From JAXDLH01 sp034666705 (lineage in GTDB: Bacteria; Chloroflexota; UBA6077; SHYK01): DNA of 5,422 bases. The notes under the pieces were generated by a model. That model worked only from the letters and a program-made list of their open reading frames with translations. It did not search any database and was not told where the DNA came from. Every line of letters starts with the position of its first letter. Positions within the stretch are counted from its first letter, which is position 1. Both the position numbers and the translations under genes were made by a program. Shown piece by piece: positions 1-5,422 of the stretch. The DNA lies in the NCBI GenBank assembly GCA_034666705.1, contig JAXDLH010000104.1, positions 1 through 5,422 on the forward strand, written 5' to 3'.

Positions 1-1
1 T

Positions 2-124
2 GTTCTGAACCCATCTGGCCTACCGGCGGCTATTCTGGTAGCCCTCGGCCGCCAGCAGTTCACTCTCATCTCCGGAGAGCCGCTATTGGCTGAGGTCGCA
101 GAGGTGCTGGCCAATGAGTTAATC
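2..124 (+). pseudogene. PIN-domain (VapC-like) toxin gene fragment, truncated at its 3' side and cut by the window edge
   Basis: The plus-strand frame that is open from base 2 reads VLNPSGLPAAILVALG, then RQQFTLISGEPLLAEVAEVL. This resembles the first half of PIN-family proteins annotated as toxin-antitoxin toxin components. In these, an Asp-Thr-Asn start (here off the window) is followed by a Gly-x-Pro-Ala helix, a Phe-x-Leu-x-x-Ser strand and a Leu-Leu-x-Glu-Leu-x-x-Val-Leu helix. The Glu in that helix is one of the acidic metal-binding residues of PIN nucleases. The resemblance ends around base 120. From about base 128 the same frame is merely antisense to folA and stays open by chance to a TGA at 464-466. 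The remaining half of a PIN domain (about 70 residues with the later Asp residues) is absent in every frame, so the gene looks broken and probably inactive. No antitoxin gene is visible; it could lie to the left. The family call rests on remembered patterns in about 40 residues, so it is moderate. Confidence 0.5.
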
Positions 125-127
125 CCG

Positions 128-613
128 CTACGGCCGCTCCAGTACGCGGAAGCTGAAGGGCAGCGCGTTTTTCTCGTCGGGGTCGTGGTCTTCCCGGCTC
201 ACCTCGGTCCATTCCGCGGGGTCCAAGCGCGGGAAGTGCGTATCCCCGGCGAGGTGTGCCTGCACGGTGGTAAGGTAGATCCGGTCCGCGATGGGGAGCG
301 CTTCGGCGAAAACGACCCCGCCGCCGATCACGCAGACTTCCTCGACCGTGCCGGCGAGCCGCAGCGCCTCGTCGACCGACCCGGCCCGCAGCACGCCCTC
401 CGGCAGCGGGGTATCGCTCCTGGTAAGGACGACGTTCATGCGGCCGTCGAGCGGTTTGCCGATTGACTCGAACGTGCGCCGGCCCATGATGATCGGCTTG
501 CCCATCGTGATCGCCCGGAAGCGCCGCAGGTCGGCTGGCAGCCGCCAGGGGAGGCCGCCATCTTTGCCGATCACGCCGTCCAAATCGGCCGCGACCACGA
601 GCGAGATCTGCAA
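128..613 (-). CDS. folA: Dihydrofolate reductase
   Basis: This cytoplasmic enzyme reduces dihydrofolate to tetrahydrofolate with NADPH, resupplying one-carbon carriers for dTMP, purine and methionine synthesis. The product is 161 aa, the usual size for a chromosomal bacterial DHFR. Visible landmarks are GVIG (13-16), LPW (21-23), the substrate-protonating acid Asp28 in LPADLRRF (equivalent to E. coli Asp27), the NADPH-binding MGRRTFESIG (43-52), the VIGGG loop (95-99) and DTHFP (124-128). The C-terminus FRVLERP matches the usual FEILER-type ending. The start is TTG at 613: it places the protein at the normal N-terminus (MQISLVVAADLDGVIG), no earlier ATG fits, and the first internal ATG (residue 37) would remove the active site. 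It lies 9 nt after thyA, whose stop codon overlaps the folA ribosome binding site, so translation is probably coupled. The stop is TAG at 128-130. It converges on a PIN-gene fragment with no clear terminator between them. Confidence 0.97.
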   Translation of the reverse strand: MQISLVVAADLDGVIGKDGGLPWRLPADLRRFRAITMGKPIIMGRRTFESIGKPLDGRMNVVLTRSDTPLPEGVLRAGSVDEALRLAGTVEEVCVIGGGVVFAEALPIADRIYLTTVQAHLAGDTHFPRLDPAEWTEVSREDHDPDEKNALPFSFRVLERP

Positions 614-620
614 TGTGTCG

Positions 621-624
621 CCTC
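621..624 (-). promoter_or_regulatory. Shine-Dalgarno of folA, overlapping the thyA stop
   Basis: On the minus strand the thyA TGA (625-623) runs into GG, giving GAGG at 624-621, 7 nt before the TTG at 613. This supports the unusual TTG start and implies that ribosomes ending on thyA can reinitiate on folA. Confidence 0.7.
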
Positions 625-1417
625 AGACCGCGATTGGCGCCTTGATTGGTGGGTGGCTCTGGTAGCTGCGTACCTCGACGTCCTCATAGCGGAAGGCGTC
701 GATATCGCGCACGTCGGGGTTGAGCCGCAACGTTGGGAGGGGGAACGGCTCGCGTGCGAGTTGGGTCTCCACTTGCTCGAGGTGATTCCGGTACAGATGG
801 GCGTCGCCCAGCGTATGAATGAATTCGCCCGACTGCAGCCCGGTCACCTGCGCCACCATGGAGGTGAGCAGCGCGTACGAGGCGATGTTGAACGGCACGC
901 CGAGGAAGATGTCGGCGCTGCGCTGATACAACTGGCAGGAGAGGCGTCCGTTGGCCACGTAGAACTGGAACATGACGTGGCATGGCGGCAGCGCCATCTG
1001 CTCCACCTCCGCGACGTTCCACGCGCTCACGACCAGCCGCCGCGAGTCCGGGTCGCGGCGGATCTCGTCGATCACCTGCTTGATCTGGTCGATGCGCCGA
1101 CCGTCGGGCGTGGGCCACGAGCGCCACTGGGCTCCGTATACCGGGCCGAGGTTGCCCTCGGTATCGGCCCACTCATCCCAGATCGAGACGCCGTTTTCGT
1201 GCAGGTACTCGAGGTTCGTCTCGCCCTTGAGGAACCACAACAGCTCGTGGACGATCGAGCGGAGGTGCAAGCGTTTAGTCGTGACCGCCGGAAAGCCGGC
1301 CGCGAGGTCGAAGCGCATCTGGTAGCCGAACACGCTGCGCGTGCCGGTGCCCGTCCGGTCGCCCTTTTCCACCCCGTGGTCGCGCACGTACCGCATCAGG
1401 TCGAGATACTGCTGCAC
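623..1417 (-). CDS. thyA: Thymidylate synthase (ThyA type)
   Basis: The enzyme methylates dUMP to dTMP with 5,10-methylene-tetrahydrofolate and releases dihydrofolate, which the adjacent folA product recycles. The product is 264 aa, the same length as the E. coli enzyme, and the landmark residues fall at E. coli numbering: Arg21 in RTGTGTRS, Trp80, the phosphate-binding Arg126-Arg127 pair, nucleophile Cys146 in LPPCH, Arg166-Ser167-x-Asp169, Asn177, and His207-x-Tyr209 in GDAHLYRNH. The C-terminal IKAPIAV is the conserved flexible tail that closes over the ligand. The protein is therefore complete and very likely active; the flavin-dependent ThyX type is excluded. The start is GTG at 1417, giving the usual MQQYLDLMRYV; an ATG 5 nt upstream (1422-1420) is out of frame. 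A gap of 208 nt separates it from the amidase upstream, so it may have its own promoter, but I could not identify one with confidence. Confidence 0.98.
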   Translation of the reverse strand: MQQYLDLMRYVRDHGVEKGDRTGTGTRSVFGYQMRFDLAAGFPAVTTKRLHLRSIVHELLWFLKGETNLEYLHENGVSIWDEWADTEGNLGPVYGAQWRSWPTPDGRRIDQIKQVIDEIRRDPDSRRLVVSAWNVAEVEQMALPPCHVMFQFYVANGRLSCQLYQRSADIFLGVPFNIASYALLTSMVAQVTGLQSGEFIHTLGDAHLYRNHLEQVETQLAREPFPLPTLRLNPDVRDIDAFRYEDVEVRSYQSHPPIKAPIAV

Positions 1418-1420
1418 GCC

Positions 1421-1428
1421 ATCACCTC
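1421..1428 (-). promoter_or_regulatory. Extended Shine-Dalgarno of thyA
   Basis: The minus strand carries GAGGTGAT at 1428-1421, an 8-nt complement of the 16S rRNA 3' end. Its GAGG core sits 7 nt before the GTG at 1417. It favours the GTG over the out-of-frame ATG at 1422, which overlaps the motif itself. Confidence 0.75.
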
Positions 1429-1495
1429 TCGATAAATAGTACCGTCTGCTGAGTGACAGCGAGGAATGGGGCCGGGTGCTGAGGCTACACAGGCC

Positions 1496-1518
1496 CGGGT
1501 ACCCGCACCCCGGGGTGC
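1496..1518. repeat. Two abutting perfect palindromes in the amidase-thyA gap
   Basis: CGGGTACCCG (1496-1505) is a perfect 10-bp palindrome, and GCACCCCGGGGTGC (1505-1518) is a perfect 14-bp palindrome sharing one base with it. They lie about 80 to 100 nt upstream of the thyA start and about 110 nt after the amidase stop. They could be a dyad operator site or an RNA hairpin. Neither strand has a T-run directly after them, so an intrinsic terminator is not supported. The rest of the 208-nt gap (1418-1625) holds the thyA ribosome binding site and nothing else I recognise. Confidence 0.5.
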
Positions 1519-1625
1519 TACATCGGGCAGAGAAAAATGGGGTGGTACCGGCGGTGCGGCCAGTCGAGCTTTTCCGTAGGGCTATTCGCGGTATCAGCTC
1601 ACCAGCGAACAGTCACCTGGCCCGG

Positions 1626-3119
1626 TCATGATTGCGAGAGCGCGGGCGTGCTGGCTGGCGGGCGACGGTGGTGCGTGACCTGCTCGAAGGCGAAGCTGAG
1701 GGCGAGCAGTCGGGGCTCGCTCCACGCGCGACCGAGCAGCTCGACACCCACTGGTACCCCCTCCGTCGTATAGCCGGCCGGGACCGAGATCGCCGGCAAC
1801 CCGGCGCACGGGGCAATGGAGACGTTATACGGAGCTGACGCCTCGATTGTCGGGGCCTTGATCCGCGAGACTGGATAGAGAAGCGCGTCGAGTTGTCGCT
1901 CCGCCATCGCGCCGAGCAGCGCGAGCCGCAGCGCCCCGCGGCGCTCCTGCTTGTCGAGCTTGCCCCTGGTGTTGGCATGATCCACGGCCAGCGAGCGTGC
2001 CAGAGCCATCGTGACCTGCGGGATACACCGATCGGACTCGACGATCCCGCGGAATGAGCGCACCGGCGCCGTCGGATGGGCCGCGAGGTAGGCATCCATG
2101 TCAGCCTCCATCTCGTCAGCCACGAGGGTCAACGGGGGGCCAACGAGCAGGTCCACCAACCCTGGGACGGGGACCTCGACAACCCCCGCGCCGCGTACCC
2201 GCATCTCGTCGGCTGCTGCCCTGACCACGGCGAGCACCTCCGGATCGTTGGGCTCCAGCTCGAAGAGCTGCGTGACGAGCCCGATGCGCGCGCCCTGCAA
2301 TGCGCTGGGGTCGAGCGACGTGGTGTAGCTCGGCGGGATGTGCCCAACGCCCTCCGCCGTGATGGGGTCCGCTGGGTCGTAGCCGACCAGCGCGTCGAGC
2401 ACGATGGCGAGGTCGGCGACGGTGCGCGCCATGGGGCCGCCCATGTCCTGCGTGTGCGACATCGGAACGTTGCCCGCGCGGCTCATCAACCCTGGTGTAG
2501 CACGCAGTCCGACCAGGCTGTTCATCGCCGCTGGGACGCGAATCGAGCCGGAGGTATCCGTGCCGAGCCCCGCGACTGCGAAGCTCGCGGCCACCGCCGC
2601 GCCGGTGCCGCTGCTCGATCCACCCGGGCTGTACTCCAGGGCGTACGGGTTGCGGGTTTGGCCGTAGAGCGACCCGGCGCCGAGGTAGCCGTACGCGAAC
2701 TCGTGCATGTTTGCCTTCGCGACGATGATCGCGCCGGTGCCACGCAGCCGCGTGACGAGCGTGGCATCGTCGGCGGGAACCCAGCCCTTGAGCAGGATCG
2801 ATCCTGCGGTAGTCGGCATGTCGCGGGTGTCGTAGTTGTCCTTCACCACGACTGGGATGCCGTGCAGCGGACCGCGTGGCCCGTGGGCGCGCCGCTCGGC
2901 GTCGAGCGCGTCGGCCTCGTCGAGCGCGCGCTCGTTCACGCAGCTAATGGCATTGAGGCTTGGCCCCTGCTGGTCGTACGCGGCGATCCGTGCCAGGTGC
3001 CACGCCACCAGCTCCCGTGAGCTGAGCGCGCCGGCCGCGAGCGCCGCCTGGAGGTTGGCGATTGTCGCGTCAATCAACTCGATAGGCGCCGGCTGGCCAT
3101 TGGGCACAATGCTTTCCAT
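1626..3119 (-). CDS. Amidase signature (AS) family hydrolase
   Basis: AS enzymes hydrolyse carboxamide (C-N) bonds through a Ser-cisSer-Lys triad. The 497-aa product has it complete: Lys93 in VVVKDN, cis-Ser168 in the GGSSSG loop (166-171) and nucleophile Ser192 in GTDTSGSIR (186-194). The 75- and 24-residue spacings match the family pattern as I recall it for fatty acid amide hydrolase. Other family hallmarks are GPLHGIPVVVKDN (83-95), AKANMHEFAYG (134-144) and the C-terminal PVGVELLGRAWSEPRLLALSFAFEQ-type segment (456-480). There is no signal peptide or membrane helix, so it is probably cytoplasmic. The start is ATG at 3119, preceded by AGGAG at 3132-3128 with 8 nt spacing. GatA (the Glu-tRNA(Gln) amidotransferase subunit) is less likely, since no gatB or gatC is nearby. 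The substrate (aliphatic, aryl or peptide amide) cannot be told. It follows the hydrolase gene after 93 nt, so co-transcription is possible. Confidence 0.94.
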   Translation of the reverse strand: MESIVPNGQPAPIELIDATIANLQAALAAGALSSRELVAWHLARIAAYDQQGPSLNAISCVNERALDEADALDAERRAHGPRGPLHGIPVVVKDNYDTRDMPTTAGSILLKGWVPADDATLVTRLRGTGAIIVAKANMHEFAYGYLGAGSLYGQTRNPYALEYSPGGSSSGTGAAVAASFAVAGLGTDTSGSIRVPAAMNSLVGLRATPGLMSRAGNVPMSHTQDMGGPMARTVADLAIVLDALVGYDPADPITAEGVGHIPPSYTTSLDPSALQGARIGLVTQLFELEPNDPEVLAVVRAAADEMRVRGAGVVEVPVPGLVDLLVGPPLTLVADEMEADMDAYLAAHPTAPVRSFRGIVESDRCIPQVTMALARSLAVDHANTRGKLDKQERRGALRLALLGAMAERQLDALLYPVSRIKAPTIEASAPYNVSIAPCAGLPAISVPAGYTTEGVPVGVELLGRAWSEPRLLALSFAFEQVTHHRRPPASTPALSQS

Positions 3120-3213
3120 CTATAAGGCTCCTATCCAATACACACAGGTTCGGATTGGGGCGTGGCATGCCACCCTGAATGTAGCTCATGGTGTGCATCC
3201 GATCACGCGCCAT
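3070..3213 (-). CDS. Possible 47-aa ORF bridging the hydrolase stop and the amidase start
   Basis: On the minus strand the hydrolase TAA (3215-3213) overlaps an ATG at 3213-3211 as TAATG. A GAGGT at 3225-3221 lies 8 nt before this ATG, which is a well-placed ribosome binding site. The frame runs 47 codons (beginning MARDRMHTMSYIQGG) to a stop at 3070-3072. Its last 50 nt overlap the start of the amidase gene in another frame. I recognise no family. It has two Cys, no membrane segment and mixed composition. It could be a coupling or leader peptide that carries ribosomes towards the amidase start, or a chance frame in a G+C-rich stretch, which is the more likely reading. Confidence 0.2.
   Translation of the reverse strand: MARDRMHTMSYIQGGMPRPNPNLCVLDRSLIDGKHCAQWPAGAYRVD
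3162..3173. repeat. 12-bp perfect palindrome upstream of the amidase
   Basis: GTGGCATGCCAC is a perfect palindrome in the 93-nt gap between the hydrolase stop and the amidase start, centred about 48 nt before the amidase ATG. The position would suit an operator or a small hairpin, but it is short enough to be chance. No regulator gene lies nearby to support a role. Confidence 0.3.
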
Positions 3214-4028
3214 TACCGTGACCTCACGTGCGTCTCCTGGCCCAGAAAGCCAAGCACGGTGCGATTGAAGACCGAGGGTCGCTCCCACATCGGGACGTGC
3301 CCCGCTCCCTCGATCACGGCCAGTCTCGCGCCGGGAATCGCTGCGACGACCTGCACGCCAAGGGCCGGTGGCACGATGTCGTCCTGCTCGCCCCAGATGG
3401 CGAGCACGGGCTGCGTGACCCGCCCCAGTTCCTGATGGATATCCGCTGCGAGTAGCTGCTGCGCTACTTGCCACACTGGCCACAGGCCAGCGCGAAGCGT
3501 GTCAGTCACAAGCACGGCCAGGAAGGAGATCGGCACGCGCGGCAGCGCCCGCGCCATCCGCAGCAGGTGCCCGCCGTAGCCCCACGCAAAGGGGATGAGG
3601 GTAGGGTTGACCAGCACGAGATGATCGACGCGCTCTGGCGCCTGCAACGCCAACTGGGTGACGATCAGGCCACCCATCGAATGGCCGACAAAAGCCGCAT
3701 GTGGGAGTCCCACCGAGTCCATCCACGCCGCGAGCTGGCCAGCTGCGTCCTCGAGTACGAAGCGGCCACAGCGCCGGCTTCGTCCGAAGCCGGCAAGGTC
3801 CACGGTGTAGACCCGGTACCAGGCGGCCAGTGCATCGATATTCTTCGCCCACCAGCGAGTAGAGCCGCACAGTCCATGGACCAGCACCACAGGCTCACCG
3901 TGGCCGGCGACCTGGTAGCGCAGCACGGGTTGGGGTTGAGGCGTCGGGCGCTTTACGGCAAACACTTCAGCCGACTGGCAGCTCTGGAACTCCGAGACCG
4001 CAGTGCGATTCGCAAGCAGGTGAGTCAT
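3213..4028 (-). CDS. Alpha/beta-fold hydrolase (serine hydrolase, esterase/epoxide-hydrolase-like)
   Basis: The 271-aa product has the standard alpha/beta-hydrolase layout: oxyanion-hole motif HGLCGS (51-56), nucleophile elbow GHSMGG with Ser117, a lid-like segment at about 142-202, acid Asp216 in WGEQDD, and His244 in GAGHVPMWERP. The triad is complete, so it is probably active on an ester or a related bond; the substrate cannot be inferred. A Ser nucleophile argues against epoxide hydrolases and haloalkane dehalogenases, which use Asp. There is no signal peptide. About 40 residues with a Pro/Gln-rich stretch (TPQPQP) precede the first strand (PVVLVHG). I chose ATG 4028 because GGAGG (4037-4033) lies 4 nt upstream. 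The frame extends to a TTG at 4085, adding 19 residues, but that start lacks a comparable ribosome binding site. The stop is TAA at 3215-3213. The gene is 116 nt after the PhoX-like gene, and a hairpin lies between them. Confidence 0.92.
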   Translation of the reverse strand: MTHLLANRTAVSEFQSCQSAEVFAVKRPTPQPQPVLRYQVAGHGEPVVLVHGLCGSTRWWAKNIDALAAWYRVYTVDLAGFGRSRRCGRFVLEDAAGQLAAWMDSVGLPHAAFVGHSMGGLIVTQLALQAPERVDHLVLVNPTLIPFAWGYGGHLLRMARALPRVPISFLAVLVTDTLRAGLWPVWQVAQQLLAADIHQELGRVTQPVLAIWGEQDDIVPPALGVQVVAAIPGARLAVIEGAGHVPMWERPSVFNRTVLGFLGQETHVRSR

Positions 4029-4032
4029 GGAG

Positions 4033-4037
4033 CCTCC
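4033..4037 (-). promoter_or_regulatory. Shine-Dalgarno deciding the hydrolase start
   Basis: The minus strand reads GGAGG followed by CTCC and the ATG at 4028. The 4-nt spacing is slightly short, but the match is strong. It favours the 271-aa product over the 290-aa TTG-initiated one. Confidence 0.6.
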
Positions 4038-4089
4038 GCATCGCAGTGGTAACTCCGACGAAGATACCAAGGCGCAGGTGCCCAAGGCT

Positions 4090-4121
4090 GCCGGCCGGCT
4101 GCCAAAAGCTGCCCTTTTGGC
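4090..4121 (-). terminator. Stem-loop between the PhoX-like and hydrolase genes; possible weak terminator
   Basis: GCCAAAAG (4101-4108) pairs perfectly with CTTTTGGC (4114-4121) around a 5-nt loop, 24 nt beyond the PhoX-like stop. A 10-bp palindrome GCCGGCCGGC (4090-4099) sits next to it on the downstream side of minus-strand transcription. The minus strand has no T-run after the stem, so termination in the gene direction would be inefficient. The plus strand is followed by CTTCTTT, but no plus-strand gene ends here. It may separate the two transcripts or stabilise the 3' end of the PhoX-like mRNA. Confidence 0.35.
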
Positions 4122-4144
4122 CTTCTTTCGGGAAGTGCGCCTGG

Positions 4145-5422
4145 CTACGCTCGGCCGAGCTCCGGCGGGACGTAGAGCGCCACGAGCTGGCCGCCTTCGA
4201 CCAGCTCCGGGTCGTCGCTCAGTTTGTGGACCTGCACGTCGAACAGGAACCAGCCCGGGCCGAGCAGGTGCTCGACGTCGATGATGCCGGACGACTCTTC
4301 GTCCTGCGTGATGAACCTGCTGGGCGTGAGATTTGGCTCGAACAGCTCCGGGTTGTGGTGCGCGACCTGCATGAATTCGCCCGTGTCGATGCCATACAGC
4401 CAGATCCGGGACACCCTGGGGTCGTTCCCGGTGTCCTCCTGCAGCAACAAGCGGCCATGCTGGTCGATGGTAATGTTGTCGAACATCCGCCCGGGCGTCG
4501 CGTTCAGCAAGATCTCGATGGTGCCGCCGAGCTCGGGGCGGTTCAGGTCCGAGAAGCGCAGTCGCCAGAGCCGGCTGTTCGTGGTCACCGAGGCCGTGGT
4601 CACGAAGTAGAGGTCGCCACCCGCATCTCCGCGTGGGTCCCAGGCGCTGTCCTCCGGGCGCTGGAAGCGATAGACGTCGCGCGCGATGGCATTCTCCTGG
4701 AACGGCAGCGGCGTAAGCGCCGACACGTCGCCATTGGCGCCGAGCTCGACCAGATCGAAGCTGCCCGCTGCCATGTACCCGGTTCCGTTGTCACCGAGGC
4801 CAAACTCGTTGCTCTCCTCGTTGACGAGAGCGCCGTCGCGGTACACCCGCACGCCATAGAGCTTGCCATTCGTGAGGCCCGCGCGCTCGATTGGGGAGCC
4901 CTGGGCTTGCTTGGTGCCGACGTAGATGTACACCTCGGATGGGAAGTCGGCCGCCACCGGCGCCGTGTTGAGATTGCCATCGTCGGTAAGCGCGATGATC
5001 GTCTTCTCGCGGCCCTGGGGGCTGGCGACCACGTTCTCGAAGTTGAGCCGCCCTAACCGCGGGAGCTGCCACGTCTCCCCGGCGTTCGGCCCGGTGGCGA
5101 TGCGCGCCCAGGCCCGACCGTCGCTGAACTCTTCGCCGTTCAAGAAGATGCGGTCGGACGTCCCGAGGTTGCCGAAGCGGAGCGCGCTCTCGACCGGCAG
5201 GTCGGCGGAGCAGTGGCGAGACATCGCAAAGGTCCCCTGCGTGTAGCGCCGCGCCGCTGCGTCCCAGAGGTGGACGCTGTTCGGAGACTGCTCGAAGTCG
5301 CTGCCCGCTACGACGCGCATCGTGCTTGGGTCAATCGTCCATCGCGACACGAATGCGCCGATGGAGCCGTGGGCACGAACCACGCCGCTCGTGTTCGTGA
5401 GCTCATGGTTCATGAGCAGGGT
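4145..5422 (-). CDS. PhoX-like (DUF839) protein, probable secreted phosphatase homologue, 5'-partial
   Basis: The 425 visible residues resemble the PhoX/DUF839 family of beta-propeller, calcium-dependent phosphatases and uncharacterised relatives. Family-like segments, counted from the ATG at 5413, are MNHEL (1-5), RIFLNGEE (88-95), FENVVASP (125-132), the strand-and-turn segment PSEVYIYVGTKQA (158-170) with GLTNGKLYGVRV (179-190), RPEDSAWDP (252-260), FDNITIDQHGRLLLQED (311-327) and DEESSGIIDV (371-380). The ending GGQLVALYVPPE is the normal C-terminal strand, so only the N-terminus is missing. The frame stays open through the right edge (Thr-Leu-Leu precede the ATG), and MNHEL belongs to an internal family motif of the type LLxNHE. 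The ATG at 5413 is therefore unlikely to be the start. Homologues usually have an export (often Tat) signal, which would be off the window. Phosphatase activity is inferred; the metal ligands cannot be assigned safely from memory. The stop is TAG at 4145-4147. Confidence 0.85.
   Translation of the reverse strand, partial: TLLMNHELTNTSGVVRAHGSIGAFVSRWTIDPSTMRVVAGSDFEQSPNSVHLWDAAARRYTQGTFAMSRHCSADLPVESALRFGNLGTSDRIFLNGEEFSDGRAWARIATGPNAGETWQLPRLGRLNFENVVASPQGREKTIIALTDDGNLNTAPVAADFPSEVYIYVGTKQAQGSPIERAGLTNGKLYGVRVYRDGALVNEESNEFGLGDNGTGYMAAGSFDLVELGANGDVSALTPLPFQENAIARDVYRFQRPEDSAWDPRGDAGGDLYFVTTASVTTNSRLWRLRFSDLNRPELGGTIEILLNATPGRMFDNITIDQHGRLLLQEDTGNDPRVSRIWLYGIDTGEFMQVAHHNPELFEPNLTPSRFITQDEESSGIIDVEHLLGPGWFLFDVQVHKLSDDPELVEGGQLVALYVPPELGRA

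Noticed and set aside
25..55. GGCGGC...GCCGCC inverted repeat as a folA terminator
   Set aside because: The stem is only 6 bp with a long loop and no T-run, and it lies within the apparently coding PIN fragment.
653..1435. 260-codon plus-strand frame
   Set aside because: It is antisense to thyA, whose active-site residues are all in place. Its open length comes from high-GC codon bias and its translation resembles no family.
1432..1441. AT-rich TACTATTTAT on the minus strand as a thyA -10 promoter element
   Set aside because: No -35-like hexamer lies at 16 to 18 nt, and transcription would start within about 12 nt of the thyA start codon, leaving almost no leader beyond the ribosome binding site.
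1525..1560. T-run on the minus strand (1532-1536) as an amidase terminator
   Set aside because: No stable GC-rich stem directly precedes the run on the minus strand.
2076..3020. 314-codon plus-strand frame
   Set aside because: It is antisense to the amidase; the translation is rich in Arg, His and Val with no domain pattern, typical of a high-GC shadow.
1626..3119. Amidase as GatA, the tRNA amidotransferase subunit
   Set aside because: No gatB or gatC neighbour is present and the AS-family triad alone does not identify GatA; a general amidase is the safer call.
4149..4160. GCTCGGCCGAGC palindrome at the end of the PhoX-like gene
   Set aside because: It is within the coding sequence, is not followed by T residues, and is easily produced by GC-rich codons.
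4046..5056. 336-codon plus-strand frame
   Set aside because: It is antisense to the PhoX-like gene, with repetitive Val/Leu/Glu/Arg composition and no recognisable domain.

Overview
This is a G+C-rich bacterial chromosomal window, with long antisense shadow frames and G/C-ending codons. It carries five real genes, all on the minus strand, and a fragment of a sixth on the plus strand at the left edge. The phylum cannot be read from the sequence. A high-GC soil or thermophile-type bacterium such as a Chloroflexota member would fit, but that is only a guess. No rRNA, tRNA, CRISPR array or insertion sequence is visible.

In minus-strand transcription order (right to left) the layout is as follows. 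At 5422-4145 lies the C-terminal part of a PhoX/DUF839-type protein whose N-terminus is off the window. At 4028-3213 is an alpha/beta-fold hydrolase with a complete Ser-Asp-His triad. At 3119-1626 is an amidase-signature-family hydrolase with a complete Ser-cisSer-Lys triad. At 1417-623 is thymidylate synthase (thyA), and at 613-128 dihydrofolate reductase (folA). At 2-124 on the plus strand is what looks like the N-terminal half of a PIN-domain (VapC-like) gene that stops matching its family right where the 3' end of folA begins.

The clear functional unit is thyA-folA. Thymidylate synthase turns methylene-tetrahydrofolate into dihydrofolate while making dTMP, and dihydrofolate reductase regenerates tetrahydrofolate. 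The genes are 9 nt apart, and the folA Shine-Dalgarno overlaps the thyA stop codon. The upstream three genes point the same way but are separated by gaps of 93 to 208 nt with palindromes or a hairpin in them, so one operon cannot be assumed. They look like independent hydrolytic or scavenging enzymes without a recognisable shared pathway.

Start codons need care here: folA uses TTG and thyA uses GTG. The hydrolase is best started at the internal ATG at 4028 rather than the longer TTG frame, and the PhoX-like frame's first ATG at 5413 is probably not its real start. I found no convincing new biological system. The best leads are the PIN fragment abutting folA, a possible 47-codon ORF coupled to the hydrolase stop, and a tight pair of palindromes upstream of thyA.
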